This document shows, one piece after another, positions 26,401-38,900 of a DNA stretch of 64,000 nucleotides; within the stretch, counting starts at the first letter, position 1, and each line of letters starts with the position of its first letter. The translations under genes and the position numbers were made by a program. A model generated the notes under the pieces. It saw only the letters and a program-made list of their open reading frames with translations, did not search any database and was not told where the DNA came from. Source of the stretch: Gavia stellata (Eukaryota; Chordata; Aves; Gaviiformes; Gaviidae); the NCBI RefSeq assembly GCF_030936135.1, contig NC_082598.1:28762687-28826686 (forward strand), given 5' to 3'.

Positions 26401-29400
26401 TAGCTACAGAGCAGACTTTATCATCTCAATGGTAATTTCTTCTAATAGAGATATGTAATTCTGATACGCAGGGAGCCGTTACCCACTGAAGAAATCCTTA
26501 GGTGGAATGAGCCTTTTGTTTCAGATTTTATATATGGTCTACATTTTAGAAATTGTAATCAATAAGTGAACTTGCAAATTAAACCATTAATCAATGTAAT
26601 TCATATCATGTGTTAATTAGAGAGTCAAAACTTTTAAGATTCCTTCACCATTGATCAAAATAAATTCTGATGAAGGAGACTTACGAATGTTCTGAACAGC
26701 AGTATTCAATCTGTGATTGCATCACATACCACGATAAAAAAGAAAAATTGTTACTGGAAAATTTAATTGGATGCAAGGATATAATAGTCAATTGGTGCTT
26801 GAGCAGGTGTAAGGGATTCAGGTATAATTACTACCATGAGAAATCAAATGCCAACATACATAAAAAAAAAATGTCAGAAGTAATTATATGTGGAAAGGGA
26901 ATAGTTTATCCACCTCTATTAAAAAAATCCAGTTAATAAAAACAGGTAAAAACTCTGAACAGAGAAGATAAAGATCTGCAATGGGAATTAGTGGGGGAAG
27001 TAATAGTGGAGACGTACTTCTTGTCATAACCCAAGTACACTACTAAAATTAACAAAATATCACTCATAGCAAATTGTCATTTGATTATGATTATTCCTTT
27101 AGCATTGATGATCACTATTTCATGAATAGTTAAATAATTAAAGTGATATTGATATGTGTGTCATACTGACTAGCCTTGAAAGTTAACATGATACCGTTAT
27201 TATAACTTGGCAACAAAGCAACTACACTTCAGGTATAAATAGGTTTAGCAACAAGTGTAATGTGTGAGTAGTGAGAAAGGCAATAATTTCAAGTAGTCAA
27301 CTCTTTATGGCATTGTGATAAGCTCAGAATAAATGGAAATCATCTGATTGTTACTAACGCTCTACAAGAGTGAATGGATAATTTAGAAATTTTTGTTGTG
27401 AAAATGGAGAACGAATAGCAGGTGAGACAATGATTCAGTTGCAGGAGCGTAACATAAAAAGGACGATTTCATACAACCTTAGACTAATAAACATAAGAAA
27501 TCAAAGTGTAATAAGAGATCTAGTCATGCAATAAAGAAGAAACTGCTGACAATACGAATCACATCAAAAGCCTTCTTACACATTGGCTTTTTTGTGATGG
27601 ACAAAAGAATTCTCCCTACCACCACCAAAATGAGGTGTAGCTGCAATTCTAGTCTGTGTCCCACCATGGGAAACAATCCTTATTAGAGAGCAAGTGTTTG
27701 TATTGGTAAGAGCTACAACTTCCTAATAACTTTTGTAGGTACTTTTAAATAAGTTCTTCCTTTCCTTACAACCTGCAATATTTAGTTCTGTTTGATTCAT
27801 AGTAGTGTTGCACTGCATAAATCTCAGTCTGCTCTTCTTTTATGATTTCCTCTTTCCCATCTCCTAAGCACTATAGACAGTTAAAAATATGTATTTGTAG
27901 TGTAGCAGTGGAAACAAAGCTCTTCCTTTCTTGAATGACTTAAATTATCTCAATTGGAGTACCAATTAAGTGATTAACTGATTAGTCCACAACACACTAA
28001 AACTACACTTCTCAGAAGTGATCTGGTGAGTCAGATTTTCTGCAGATTCAGCGAGTGCTGTAACTTTTGATGTTGAGTGTACAACTCGGAGGCTTTCTTT
28101 GAAACTGCAAGGAATAGAAACTGTTCTAAGGAAAAATGTGTCATCAACATATGAGGTAAGAAACAGAGAAATAGCAGTGGGTTGCCTATTGTGTTGACTG
28201 GTGTGGGAATGCAAGAGATCCATCTAATTTTTCCTAAATTCCTTTAATGTAGGAGAAAAATATCTGTGGAATTAACAAAAATCCTGGCAACCCTAATGGT
28301 ACTGTCCTACTACATGCAGCTAATGCTGGAAAAGATGCAGTCCTTGATGCTGCACTTTGACGTGTAATGTCACACACACAAATTGTCCCTGGAGTTCAAT
28401 ACATCTGCTAACATAAGTGAAATTATTCCTCTCTCGGGCAAGATATGGGCCATGGAGTTTAGACAGCCAACTCTGCTTTTCTGGCTAGCTAACCAAGCAG
28501 GGTATGGGGTATGGGAGCATGCCACTGAATACAAAGAGAATTCAGTTGTTAAAAGAAGCAGCTGATAGACAGGAAAGATGCCTCCTATGAAAAACTTGAT
28601 ACAAATTTGACATTTACCAAAAGGCTGAATTATAAACAAAAGTATACACCAGTAATAAGGTGGGGGACAAACCCTGGAGCCAAAGGGATCTTCCTTGCAG
28701 GAATCAGGACAGGATTTCACCCACAGATTCAAACTGCAACAGAGCAGGCAAAGCTGAAAGATGTGGGTTCACAGCTATGCTAAGCCCTTCCCTCACCTCT
28801 GGATGCTCATTCCCATTCCTTCCTTTTGGCCAGCACTTGCTCTCTGTTTAAGCTCAGCTGATCAAATCAAGGAGCTAATCTGGCCAAAAATAAATAAATA
28901 AAGAAAATCAGCATTTAGCATTACTATCAGTAGTAGTGTTTTAACATTTTTGTACTATTATTATCTATCCAGATTAGGAAACTTCCCCATTGACGTAACA
29001 GTTTGGTTCAAGAGGTGTTAGCTGGTCTGCTTTAGGTGTTTTAAAATGTGATCCCAGCAACAGTTTTTAGTTATTCACAAATTATAATACAAATATAATT
29101 GCCATAAAGCCATGGCTTAGGCCCATAGCTCATGCAGAACATTTGTCTAATAATGCATGGTTCATTAATATCAGGTATAACTCATATCCCCTGTTCAGTG
29201 TGCATTAGGTTTTTTGTTGGAATACATTTTACCATGATATTATACTCATGACTTGCATAAAAACACAAACTTGCATAACAAAATCTAGGCTGTATCATAT
29301 TTATAAAGTATGACTGTTGCTTCTAGTGAAACGCACCTGGATCTACACTGAATTACAGCTGTAGCAGAGTATATTCAATTCTGTTTCCTGAGCCAATTGA

Positions 29401-30555
29401 CATTGCGTAGGCTTTGTTTGCAGTGTGATCAGAAAGCAGGCACTAACCAAAGGCTATGGAAGGCTAGCAATTTGGTCAGGTTTGGCAAAATAGCAAGGTG
29501 CATGTGTTAACTTAAGCAGTGCTGAATCCTTTGTCTTCAGTCACACTCAGTGCTCCGCTCATACCAGACTCCTCATTTTCTAAAGGAGAAAGCAAATCAC
29601 TTGGCTGGGCTATAATGATCTGTGTTTGTTCCTATACAGAAATGGACTATATTCCCTCTATTGTGCACAACCATTTCTTTCAGTGTTTTAGAATTTGAAG
29701 ATTGAAATATATTCATGCATACTTGCATTTAGGTATACCCACATAAGCCTTCCTACCTTTGTTTTTTGTGTTTAGTTTTTTGTTTTGTTTTTTAAATTGA
29801 GACTATTCTTAACTTACCATGTAATTCAACAACAACCACTTTTCAGATTAGCTAGGTCACTTGGAGGGCAACAGAAAGCAAGATGAGTCATATACTGCCT
29901 CAGGCTCAATTGTAAGGTTAGGTATATCTTTGGGAGTTTGATAAATTAAACTCTCAATGTATCTATAGGCTTCTTTGCAAAAAGGTAGCTATTCATTTCT
30001 TTTTGTAATAGATTTATATTCAAGTCAATCTATTTCTAGAGTTAAAGGGCTATCATTGTGACTTCTAACTTATTCATACTTTCTTTATATAGCCTGTGTT
30101 GGTAGTGGGCTCTGAAGAAAACCTGGCTGCTATTCTTACAGATTTTGTGTTTGAAAGTGAAGAGGGGAGGAGCACATTAATTTGCAGCCATGTGTTGTAA
30201 AGAATGCCATTTTTGGTATCAGGCTGCCCCACAGTCCACCCTGGAAAGGAGTCTTTGGTGGAGCTGCATAACCCAAGAGGCCAAAATGATCTCCTCTGAT
30301 CAAAAGCAGAGATCTTCAGAGCTGGAAATTACCCATCCTGGGGATCTGTACAGTTCAGATTTAGCACAGAACTTAGAGCTGATAAATTCCAAGGTGGAAA
30401 GCCAAGAACACATTCGCAGAAGAGGAAATAAGATTGAACCTAGAGCTTGTTTAATTTTGTACCATGAGAGACAGTGATCTGCTTGGATCATTAGAAAGCA
30501 ATTTAACACCTGCAAGTTCATTCTTCCTTCCAACACCAGCTTTGTCAGCTTTTGC
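23450..30555. other. Intergenic, no gene confirmed
   Basis: AT-rich DNA. A moderately GC-enriched block at about 25440-25880 has no identifiable origin. At 27966-28104 a minus-strand open frame follows a strong acceptor-like string (CTATTCCTTGCAG), but it has no convincing donor before its stop. Confidence 0.5.
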
Positions 30556-32365
30556 AGAGTCACAGGATCACTGAGGTTAGGAGGAACCTCTGGAAATCAT
30601 CTAGTCTAAATTCCCTATTCCAAGCAGGTCACCTACAGCAGGTTGCTTAGGACCATGTCTAGACGGCTTTTGAATATCTCCAAAGATGGAGACTCCACAA
30701 CATCTCTGGGCAACCTGTCCAGTGCTCAGTCACTCTCACAGTAAGACAGGTTTTTTGTGTGTTCAAGTGGAACATTCTGTATATCAGTTTGTGCCCTTTG
30801 CCTCTTGTCCTTTCACTGGATATCACTGAAAAAAGTCTGGTCTGGTCATCTTTACTCCCCTAGATATTGATGCACATGGATAAGATGCCCCCTGAGCTTT
30901 CTCTTTTCCAGGCTGAATAGTCCCAGCTCTCTCAACCTCTCCTTATATTTCAAAATCTTCAGGCCCTTAGTCATCTTTGAGGCACTTCATGGAACTTGCT
31001 CCAGTATGTTCATGTCTCTCTTGTACTACTGGGGAGCCCAGCACTGAACACATTGCTCCAAACATGGTCTCACCAATGCTGAGTAACAGCAAGACCTCTG
31101 GCAATGCTCTTCCTACTGCAACCCAGGAGGCCTTCTTTGCCACAACAGGACATTGCTGGCTCAGTTTCTTGTCTGCCAGGATCCCAAGGTACTTCTCTGC
31201 AGAGCTGCTTTCCAGCCTGTACATGGTGCACAGATTTACTCTTCTTGCATTTCCCTTTGTTGAACTTCATGAGGTTGCTCTCCTCTCATTTCTCCAACCT
31301 GTCAAGATTCTTTTGAATGGCAAACAACCCACTCCTCCCAGTTTTGAATTGCCTGTGAGCTTGCTGAGGGTGCACTCCATCACGTCAGTCAGGTCTTTAT
31401 TCAAGATTTTAAACAGTATTTGCCCCAGTATCAACCCCTGGGTAAATAACTAGTGATTGACTTCCAAGTGAACTTTCAGCTACTGACCACAATCCTCTGA
31501 GCTGGGCAGTTCAGCCACTTTTCAGTCCACCTCACCTCTACTTCATCAGTTTGTCTAATAGGATGTTAGAGGAGATAGTATCAAAAGCCTTACTGAAGTC
31601 AGATAAACAAATCCAGTACTGTACCCTTGGCCACAAAGTTGATTTTCTAATCATAGAAGACTAACAGGTTGGTCAAGCATGATTTCCCCTTTATAAATCA
31701 ATGCTCACCACCCCCAGTCACCATCTTCTCCTTAAGGTGTTTGAAAATCCTTTCCAGGATTATTTGCTCCATTACCTTCCCAAGAATCAAGGTAAAGATG
31801 ACTGGTCTGTAGTTCACCAGACCCTCCTTCTTGACCTCTTTGAAGGTAGGAGTAATATTTGCTTTCTTCCTGTCCTCAGGAGCTACTTCAAATCACTGTG
31901 ATTTTTTCAAAGGTAATTGAGAGTGGCCTTGCAGTGATATCGGGCAGCTCCCTCAGCACTTGTGGGTGCATCTCATCAGAACATGTGGACTTGTGTATGT
32001 CCTGTTTGTTTAAATGTTTCCTATTCTGATCTCCTTCCATCAAGGCTAAGTCATCTTTGCTTGACTTTCCCACTGGACTTGGGGGCCTGGGATTCCTGAA
32101 GGTAGGTCTTACCAACAAAGACCACGCTGTCCTGAAGTCCAGGGATACAATCCTGCTTTTTGTCTTGTTCCCTCCTCTCAGGATCCTGAACACCACCATC
32201 TCATGGTCAGTGCACCCAAGGCTTGCACATCCCCAACCAGTCCATCCTTGTTTGTAAGTATGAGGTACAGCAGTGCATCTTCCCTGGTTGACTCCTCCAT
32301 CATCTGTGTCAGGAAGCTGTCATCAATGCACTCCAGAAGCCTCCTGTATTGCTTTGGGGTTTTTC
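30556..32365 (-). mobile_element. CR1 LINE, 3' 1.8 kb with decayed reverse-transcriptase region
   Basis: On the minus strand the segment reads as an old CR1 element, 5' end near 32365 and 3' end near 30556. Translated pieces from 5' to 3' include LLECIDDSFLTQMMEE, LILTNKDGLVGDVQ, MVVFRILRGGNKTKSRI, DIHKST...MHPQVLRELPDI, and LGILADKKLSQQCPVVAKKA. These are hallmarks of CR1 ORF2, from the linker before the reverse transcriptase to its C-terminal end. They are scattered over different frames with internal stops, so the protein is dead. An internal deletion lies near 32090-32040, where the linker frame jumps to the start of the RT motifs. The 3' non-coding tail begins with the usual GTCACAGGATCACTGAGG when read on the plus strand. 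Sequence right of 32365 (A/T-rich run) is not assignable. Confidence 0.9.
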
Positions 32366-35300
32366 CACCTTTTTATTTTTTATTTTTTTTAATGCTGTCT
32401 CTTAGTGTGAATTGTGAAGGTACTCTCATCTTTGGGTAAATGGCAGGGTGACCAGATGGGTCTAGTCTTTGATATTCCTGATACCACCTAGTCACTGGCT
32501 CATTACTGGCCACTTGTTCTAGTGTATTAATTCTGTCAGAATTATTTTTTTTTTTAAATAGAAACATTGACCACCATGCACAGCCCACAGTAAAAGCAGT
32601 TGAACTCTATGTATAATGCAGAGTGAAGCATGGTTTGACTCTAAACTCCCATCACTGTCACTTCTGCAAACACTAACCTGTTTAGTGTCAGGTAGCTGTG
32701 ATAGAAAGGAAGAGCAGAAAGGGATTTTGAAGGAAAATATGTTCCATCAGAAAGGTTTAACAGCAATATGCCAAGCCACAACTTAGGGGAATTTTCATTG
32801 TCAGTTCTGACTATCTCAAAATATTGACAATTGACTTGGGGTGGGAGGGTGAGGAGTGCAGCACTTAAGTTGCTCTGCACAAAACAGTAATCTTCATAAA
32901 ACTTAGTCACATTCTTTGCACTTGCCACTCATGTCCGATATTAGCAAAAAATGATGCTAGTCTTTGGAAAGTGGAAGAGACATTGAATTCCTTCCTCTTT
33001 AGTATTTTACACCAGGGTCTCAAAAGATCTGCAAAGAAATGGAAAGCAGAGTTGATTTCAATATTTAAAATGTTATGAATATTCATCTTCCACTTTTACT
33101 ATGGCTCCTATCCACCACAAATGCAAAAGACAACTGTTCAGAATGTTTTCAATGCTGTATCTAGTTAAATGCTTTTCTTCTCCCATATGATTCATCAAGT
33201 CTGCAAATATTACTCAGGCCCCCTGTTTACTTCCTATCTGTACATAAAGCATACCGTTGAAAAACAAATCCTCATCCATTAGAATCTGATTTTTGGATTA
33301 AGTTTCCTGAAAAAATGTACTATGTTATAGACCATTGTCTGTATCGTTATTAATCCCTCAGCATTCTATAAGAGCATAAAAACGCTCTTTAATGCTGGTG
33401 AAATATTCAGGGGAAAAGAGTACTCTAACTAAAGAAAAACACTTTTCAATGGAACAATAGGAAGCTTTGGACAGTTGCTAATAAGAGAGCATTACCAGCA
33501 TATTTTGCTCTCCAAGCATATTTTGTCTGCATACATTTTTGCACCATGAAGAAGGAAATATATAAAGAGACAAGCAGAACAGACTGCTTCTTCACCAATA
33601 ACTTCATCCTTATTTTTGTCTTGGCATTAGGATATTGCCTTGCTTTATATTAGAACATTGTCTCTGCAGGGGAAGAAATGAAAAGGAAGTCAAATTCATC
33701 CAGTGTCTTCAGGAGACGTTATGTGCAGTGTCCTAATAAATCAGTAAATCTCTTAATAAGCAAATATTCTGAATAGATGCATAAGAAATGTACGGGTCAT
33801 ACAGCTGAGATTGAACCCTCTCCAACAACACTCAACAGCTACTGATTTACAGCTCTAGAGAAAAGCAGGGAGCAATGCCCAAATGGCACAAGTACACACC
33901 TATCAGTGTGTTTGAAGAACCATGTCCAGCCTCTTGCAGACAGCATCCCAGTGTGAATCCCAGGTTTCATGGAGTCAGCCAAGCAGCACCGCTGTTTGTT
34001 TTGGAGCAGTGGCAAAGAAATGGCAAGCTATGAAGTGGCAATAAGATTAAGGCTTTGCATTGCCCAATATATTTCTCAATATGCATTGTACTTGTAAGCT
34101 GTTCATAAGCTTTTCCCTGGGAACAATGTTAGTGACAGCGTTGTAGTAGGACTGGAGTTCACCGAGAATGTTGTACTTCAACGTCAGCCTCTAATGCAGT
34201 AATTCAGGCTCTTTGGGACTTCAGGATCAAGACTAGATTAATTGTGTAAGGTGTGCTATCAAAAAAAAAATGACACTTTTGAGCTATCACAAAGCAATCC
34301 AGAAAAAAGCTAGGCCATTATCAGAAAGGCAATGCCCTCACTCAGCCTGCACCGATCTGCAGATGGAGTGTACATCCTAGTGCAGGATACAGTTAGAGAC
34401 ATGCTGTAAATAGCAATTTGACCCAAAGAACATAAGTGAACTTTCTTTGATGTTTTTTTACTCCTCACACTTTGATTTTTCCCTTCAAATCCAGGAGACT
34501 GGCAGGATAGTTAGAAGGAAGCTGTATTCTCTCACAAATACTCCCACACCAAGGAATATATTGGTTGGTATTTGTTGGTACCTTTAACACTCAGAGTTTA
34601 CAAGCCTGAAATTCAAGATTAACCATGTAATATAATTTGAACTACAAGCAACACAGCTTCTTGAACTCTACAAGGTATACCATGGAGCTCATAAAGAGGC
34701 CCTAGCCAAGGGCCACAAGGAGCAAGAGGATTTACAGATATGTTTCTGAACTGAAGGCTGTTACTGATGCAGACACAAGGCACCTAACTGGTGTAGCCTG
34801 TCCTGCCAGCAGTTGCCAGAATACAAAGCACAAGCAGGAGCTGTGATACATTACCTTGGGACCACAACTGCAATTATCCAGCCCTGCATTTACAGGTTCC
34901 CATCTTCCCCCAGGGAGGTGCTGGCATCAAAGCACAGGGCTTTCCAGACCAAAAGGCTGTGTAACCAATACAGGGCACCTTCCCCAAGGGAAGAGGCACT
35001 GTCTGAGCACTGCCTGCCTGCAAATCCTCCATACATTTTCAGCACCTATTAAGGGAGGAATCCTGCTCCTACAGGTCTTCTCATGCAAGAGGCTCCAAGG
35101 CTGACAGGGCAGACATTTGGCTATGAAGCATCACGCATTTGTTCCAACACAGAGGTATGCCACTGTTTGAGCTGAGCTACCTAATCTACAGCACTCTATA
35201 GTCAAGTACCTACATGCATTTGAAAATAAAAAATTATGTCCATCAGCCACATCGAAACCCTTACCTCATGACCAATGGTAGTCAATGTATAAAAGGGAGG

Positions 35301-35790
35301 GGTTTCCTCACCCGATATAATACGTATTTTGTATCACCTCAGTACCTGAAAATTTACTGTAGGAAAGCAAGTGCAAAATTACACAGTCTGATTATGTGAG
35401 GATATGCAATAGCAAGGCTCTTCCACTCCATCTTCTTAATTGACAGAAGTCATTGTACACATGCAAAGAATATTGTCCTGATTCACAGAGGCAGGTAGAT
35501 TTTGTTATCCACCAGCCCAAATATCTCCTATGAGGTACAAGCCATAGGATCCAAGAAGCAATCTTGCAAGGAAAACCCTACGAAAGCCAGCCTTGTGGTA
35601 AAGCCTGGGCCCACATATTAGCATTTCCAATCTAAATTACCAATAAAGCCAAACCACTTAGGGACACCGCTTGGACTATATACATACGGACACTCGTTTC
35701 AGAAGTCCAAAGCGATAGAGCAAGTAGCAACAGCCACGATTTGTAACATGGGAAATTCCAATGAAATACAAAAAAATGTTTTTATGCCAT
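32366..35790. other. Intergenic, no gene seen
   Basis: AT-rich DNA starting with a T-rich run (32370-32393) at the CR1 border and another at 32545-32557. Nothing was recognised. 34660-35110 is slightly richer in G+C but has no identifiable content. Confidence 0.5.
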
Positions 35791-35963
35791 AAGGGTGGTG
35801 ACAGAGTAACAGGGACCTGAGGAGGTTGTGCGATCTCCACCCTTGGAGATGTTCAACACTTGACTGGACAAGGCCTCACAGAACTTCATGTAATGTGGCT
35901 GTGCTTTGAGCAGGGGATTGACAGGATGACCTCCAGAGATCCTTTCCAATTTAAATTATTACA
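35791..35963 (+). mobile_element. CR1 LINE 3'-end fragment, diverged
   Basis: The segment follows the bird CR1 tail in plus orientation: GGGTGGTGACAGAGTAACAGG, then GGAGGTTGTG, TTGGAGATGTTCAA, and CCAGAGATCCTTTCCAAT. It is clearly diverged and lacks a clean terminal octamer, so it is an old copy. Confidence 0.85.
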
Positions 35964-38900
35964 ACTCTTACTATATTTATCTATTTGCAACATAAATTGC
36001 TCACACACTGTCCTGGCACTCCCAGGTATTCCGGGAGAGCATTACATAGCCCCAGCCCAGATACAAAGCACCCCAAATCCCTTCTGATAAGGAAAATTAC
36101 TTCCATCTTCCATGAAGAACATTTACGTGTTTGTCCTGAGAAGCTTCAGCTATACAGGAAAAGAAAGGGACATCCATGAAATATTTATAGCCTTTCTACT
36201 GAAAGACTTGGAACTCAGAACACTCATTTTAAAACAAAAAAACCAAAACCAAACCCAAATCCTATTAACAGTATATACATTTGTGGTTTTTACCAAGTAA
36301 GCTTTGTTACCCCATCTACTCCCATTGATGAACCAAGCTGTCTACTAGGAGGTTTCTTATGTTCCACATCAACTGGTGGTTAGTGTATACCCTGCAGCAA
36401 TATGTTTTACAAGCTTCTGAAAACATGAAACATTGCCGTGCGTAATAAGAATACATGAGGACATTCTCATTTTATAAATAGAAAACCCTGTTAAACTCTC
36501 ACCAAGCTAAAGAATTTTTTTTTTTCCAATATATTGTTTGCTTCCTTTGGGAAATTCTACCTTTAATGAATAAGCACCTTCATGGAGGCTGGAACGGGTT
36601 GCTTAAAAACAAGCAAACAAAAAACCCCACATACAATCCAGAGAGAAAAGCTATGAGGGGAATTAAACATTTGTGCTGTGAAAACATTAAAAACAAAAAA
36701 ACAAAGTGTGCTATATTTAAATTAACTTTAATAAGAAGTACAAAAAGATAATGTTAAGCAATATTTTGCATGTGGTTAATAAATATTCTTCAACAGCAAG
36801 CGGTGACACATTCAAACACAAATCCAGTTACTTCTTTTACATTTTAGAAAAGTAACAACTTTTTCCAGTTAAAACAAGGTCACAAATTACAGAATATTAT
36901 CATCCTCTTTAATGATTTATAACTATGAAACCTACTACATAAGTGAACTGTCACCCAGAAGATTTTATGTGACGTTGATGTTCAAGGTTAAGTATACTTA
37001 CATTTATCATGCAGTTTCTTACTGTGCATATTTGATTGGTGTTTAATTTTCTTTAAAATTATTGGTTCCATTCTTCCTGTTTCCTTCTTTCTTGTTAATA
37101 TACTGGAAGCATCTATTTTCAAACCTCTATACATTTTCACGCCTAAGTGACTCACTAAATTAGATTTGTCATCCAACGCATAAATGCTCTCTGAGTCCAG
37201 CCCAGCTGAGAAATTGCTAACAGTGTCTGAATCAGACTCCACATTATTTTTACTATTTTTTTTAAGTCAGGTATAAAAAGATTTAGTGTAATCACTTCCA
37301 TTAAAATTAAAGTGCCTTCAAATATTTCCTAATAAAGTGACTATTTGGAGGGGAGAGGGTGAAGGAGCGCTGTTTAGGAACCGAGTTTTTAATAGTTTAT
37401 AGATATGGTGCATATTGTACATATGTATTCTAATAGATGTAAAGTACTACGTTGCATTCCATGCTAATGTTAAGCTACAGTAGCCTATAAACTGATAAAT
37501 TCAGCCAAAATGAACATCTAATAAAGAATATCAAAAGCAGTTGATCAAAACAATATCTTGTTCCATTCTCTTATTTCCATCCATCCTCAACAGCATAGAT
37601 AGATGGATGAAGTACTGGAAAACAAATAGAACACTTCAACCTGTTGAAGCTCACCTCTTTGAATATCAGATAAATGAAAGCAGTCAGTGCAATCATTAAA
37701 AACCTTGAATGCATAAAGACACGCTCCAGGCCACTTGATTGAGTGAAGCATTCACAACATTATATACGGAATTAAAATTTGAAAGCAAAATATAACTTTT
37801 AAATCATCCAACAATAAAAATATATTAATATATATTTATGTAGACACCAACACTACAGGAAGAGTAGATATCATCTTGCATATTTTAAAACATCCTCCAA
37901 ATTCCTTTTAGTGAGTGTTATCACATACTCCTAACTCATAGCACTTTCACAATATTCTTAAGAGGCATTCATACACACCAGGAATGAAACAGACATCAAG
38001 TCCTATATTTCAGTATGGTTGGCTCTTCTTGTAAGGGCTTATTTTCATGGGTTAAAGAACTAAGCACCTGTATCCAAAGGACAGCCCAGGTTTACTCTCA
38101 GGTGTACTCCCCTTCTGGAAAAAAACCTTACTAACTTCAGTGACGTAGACAAATATCCTGAGGATGCTAATCAGTTTTAGTTAAAATTCAGTGCAAATTT
38201 TGCCCTGATCTCAGTCAGAGAGGTCAGGCACTCAAAGTTTAGCCTAGTCCATTAAGATGTAATCACAGATTCCAAAATATGAGTTCAAGGATTCACCTAG
38301 AAGGATCTGAATCTAGAGAATTAAATGGTTTAAAGTAGAGGAAAACAAACTTTTTATGTGATTAACATCTGCCATTCATTGAAACAAGCTTTTGAGCCTT
38401 TAGCTTCTACTACTAAAGGTCTAAAGTGATGAAGCCACTCAATGACTCTCAGATGGCTGGAATTAACAATCAGAATCAGAACAGCATTAACCGAAACTCC
38501 CTAACAACCAGAACTGTTATCTACAGAAATGAGGCAGAGGAGGTCTCCTTGACTAAAAAAAAGTAAGAGAAGCTAATGTTAAAGAGATACTTAGAGTTAT
38601 ATTGCAAACTGACAGCGTTCTAGCAGAAGGTACACTGTTGTTGGGAAGAGGCGGAAGGAATCCTAAAGCTCTGCTTTCTAAAGAACCACTCCCTTTACTG
38701 GAGGCTGAAGTGTGAGCTGACTTTCACATAAATTCACTCAATTACTTTAACATTTCAAAGTCTTTAAGACAAAAACTTATATATGACATCAAATTATACC
38801 ACACTCAGAGATTCTATTTAGATTTGTTTAGACACTTGTAAATTTATCATGCTCTTTTTTTTATGAAATTAAGCTATTTAACTTTGACTTCTTTTAAAAT

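Noticed and set aside
28370..28732. Minus-strand 120-codon frame
   Set aside because: No family recognised, and no start context or splice signals. Judged a chance frame.
30967..32588. Frames of 70-158 codons considered as genes
   Set aside because: They are fragments or antisense shadows of the CR1 element at 30556-32365, or lie in the A/T-rich sequence at its edge.
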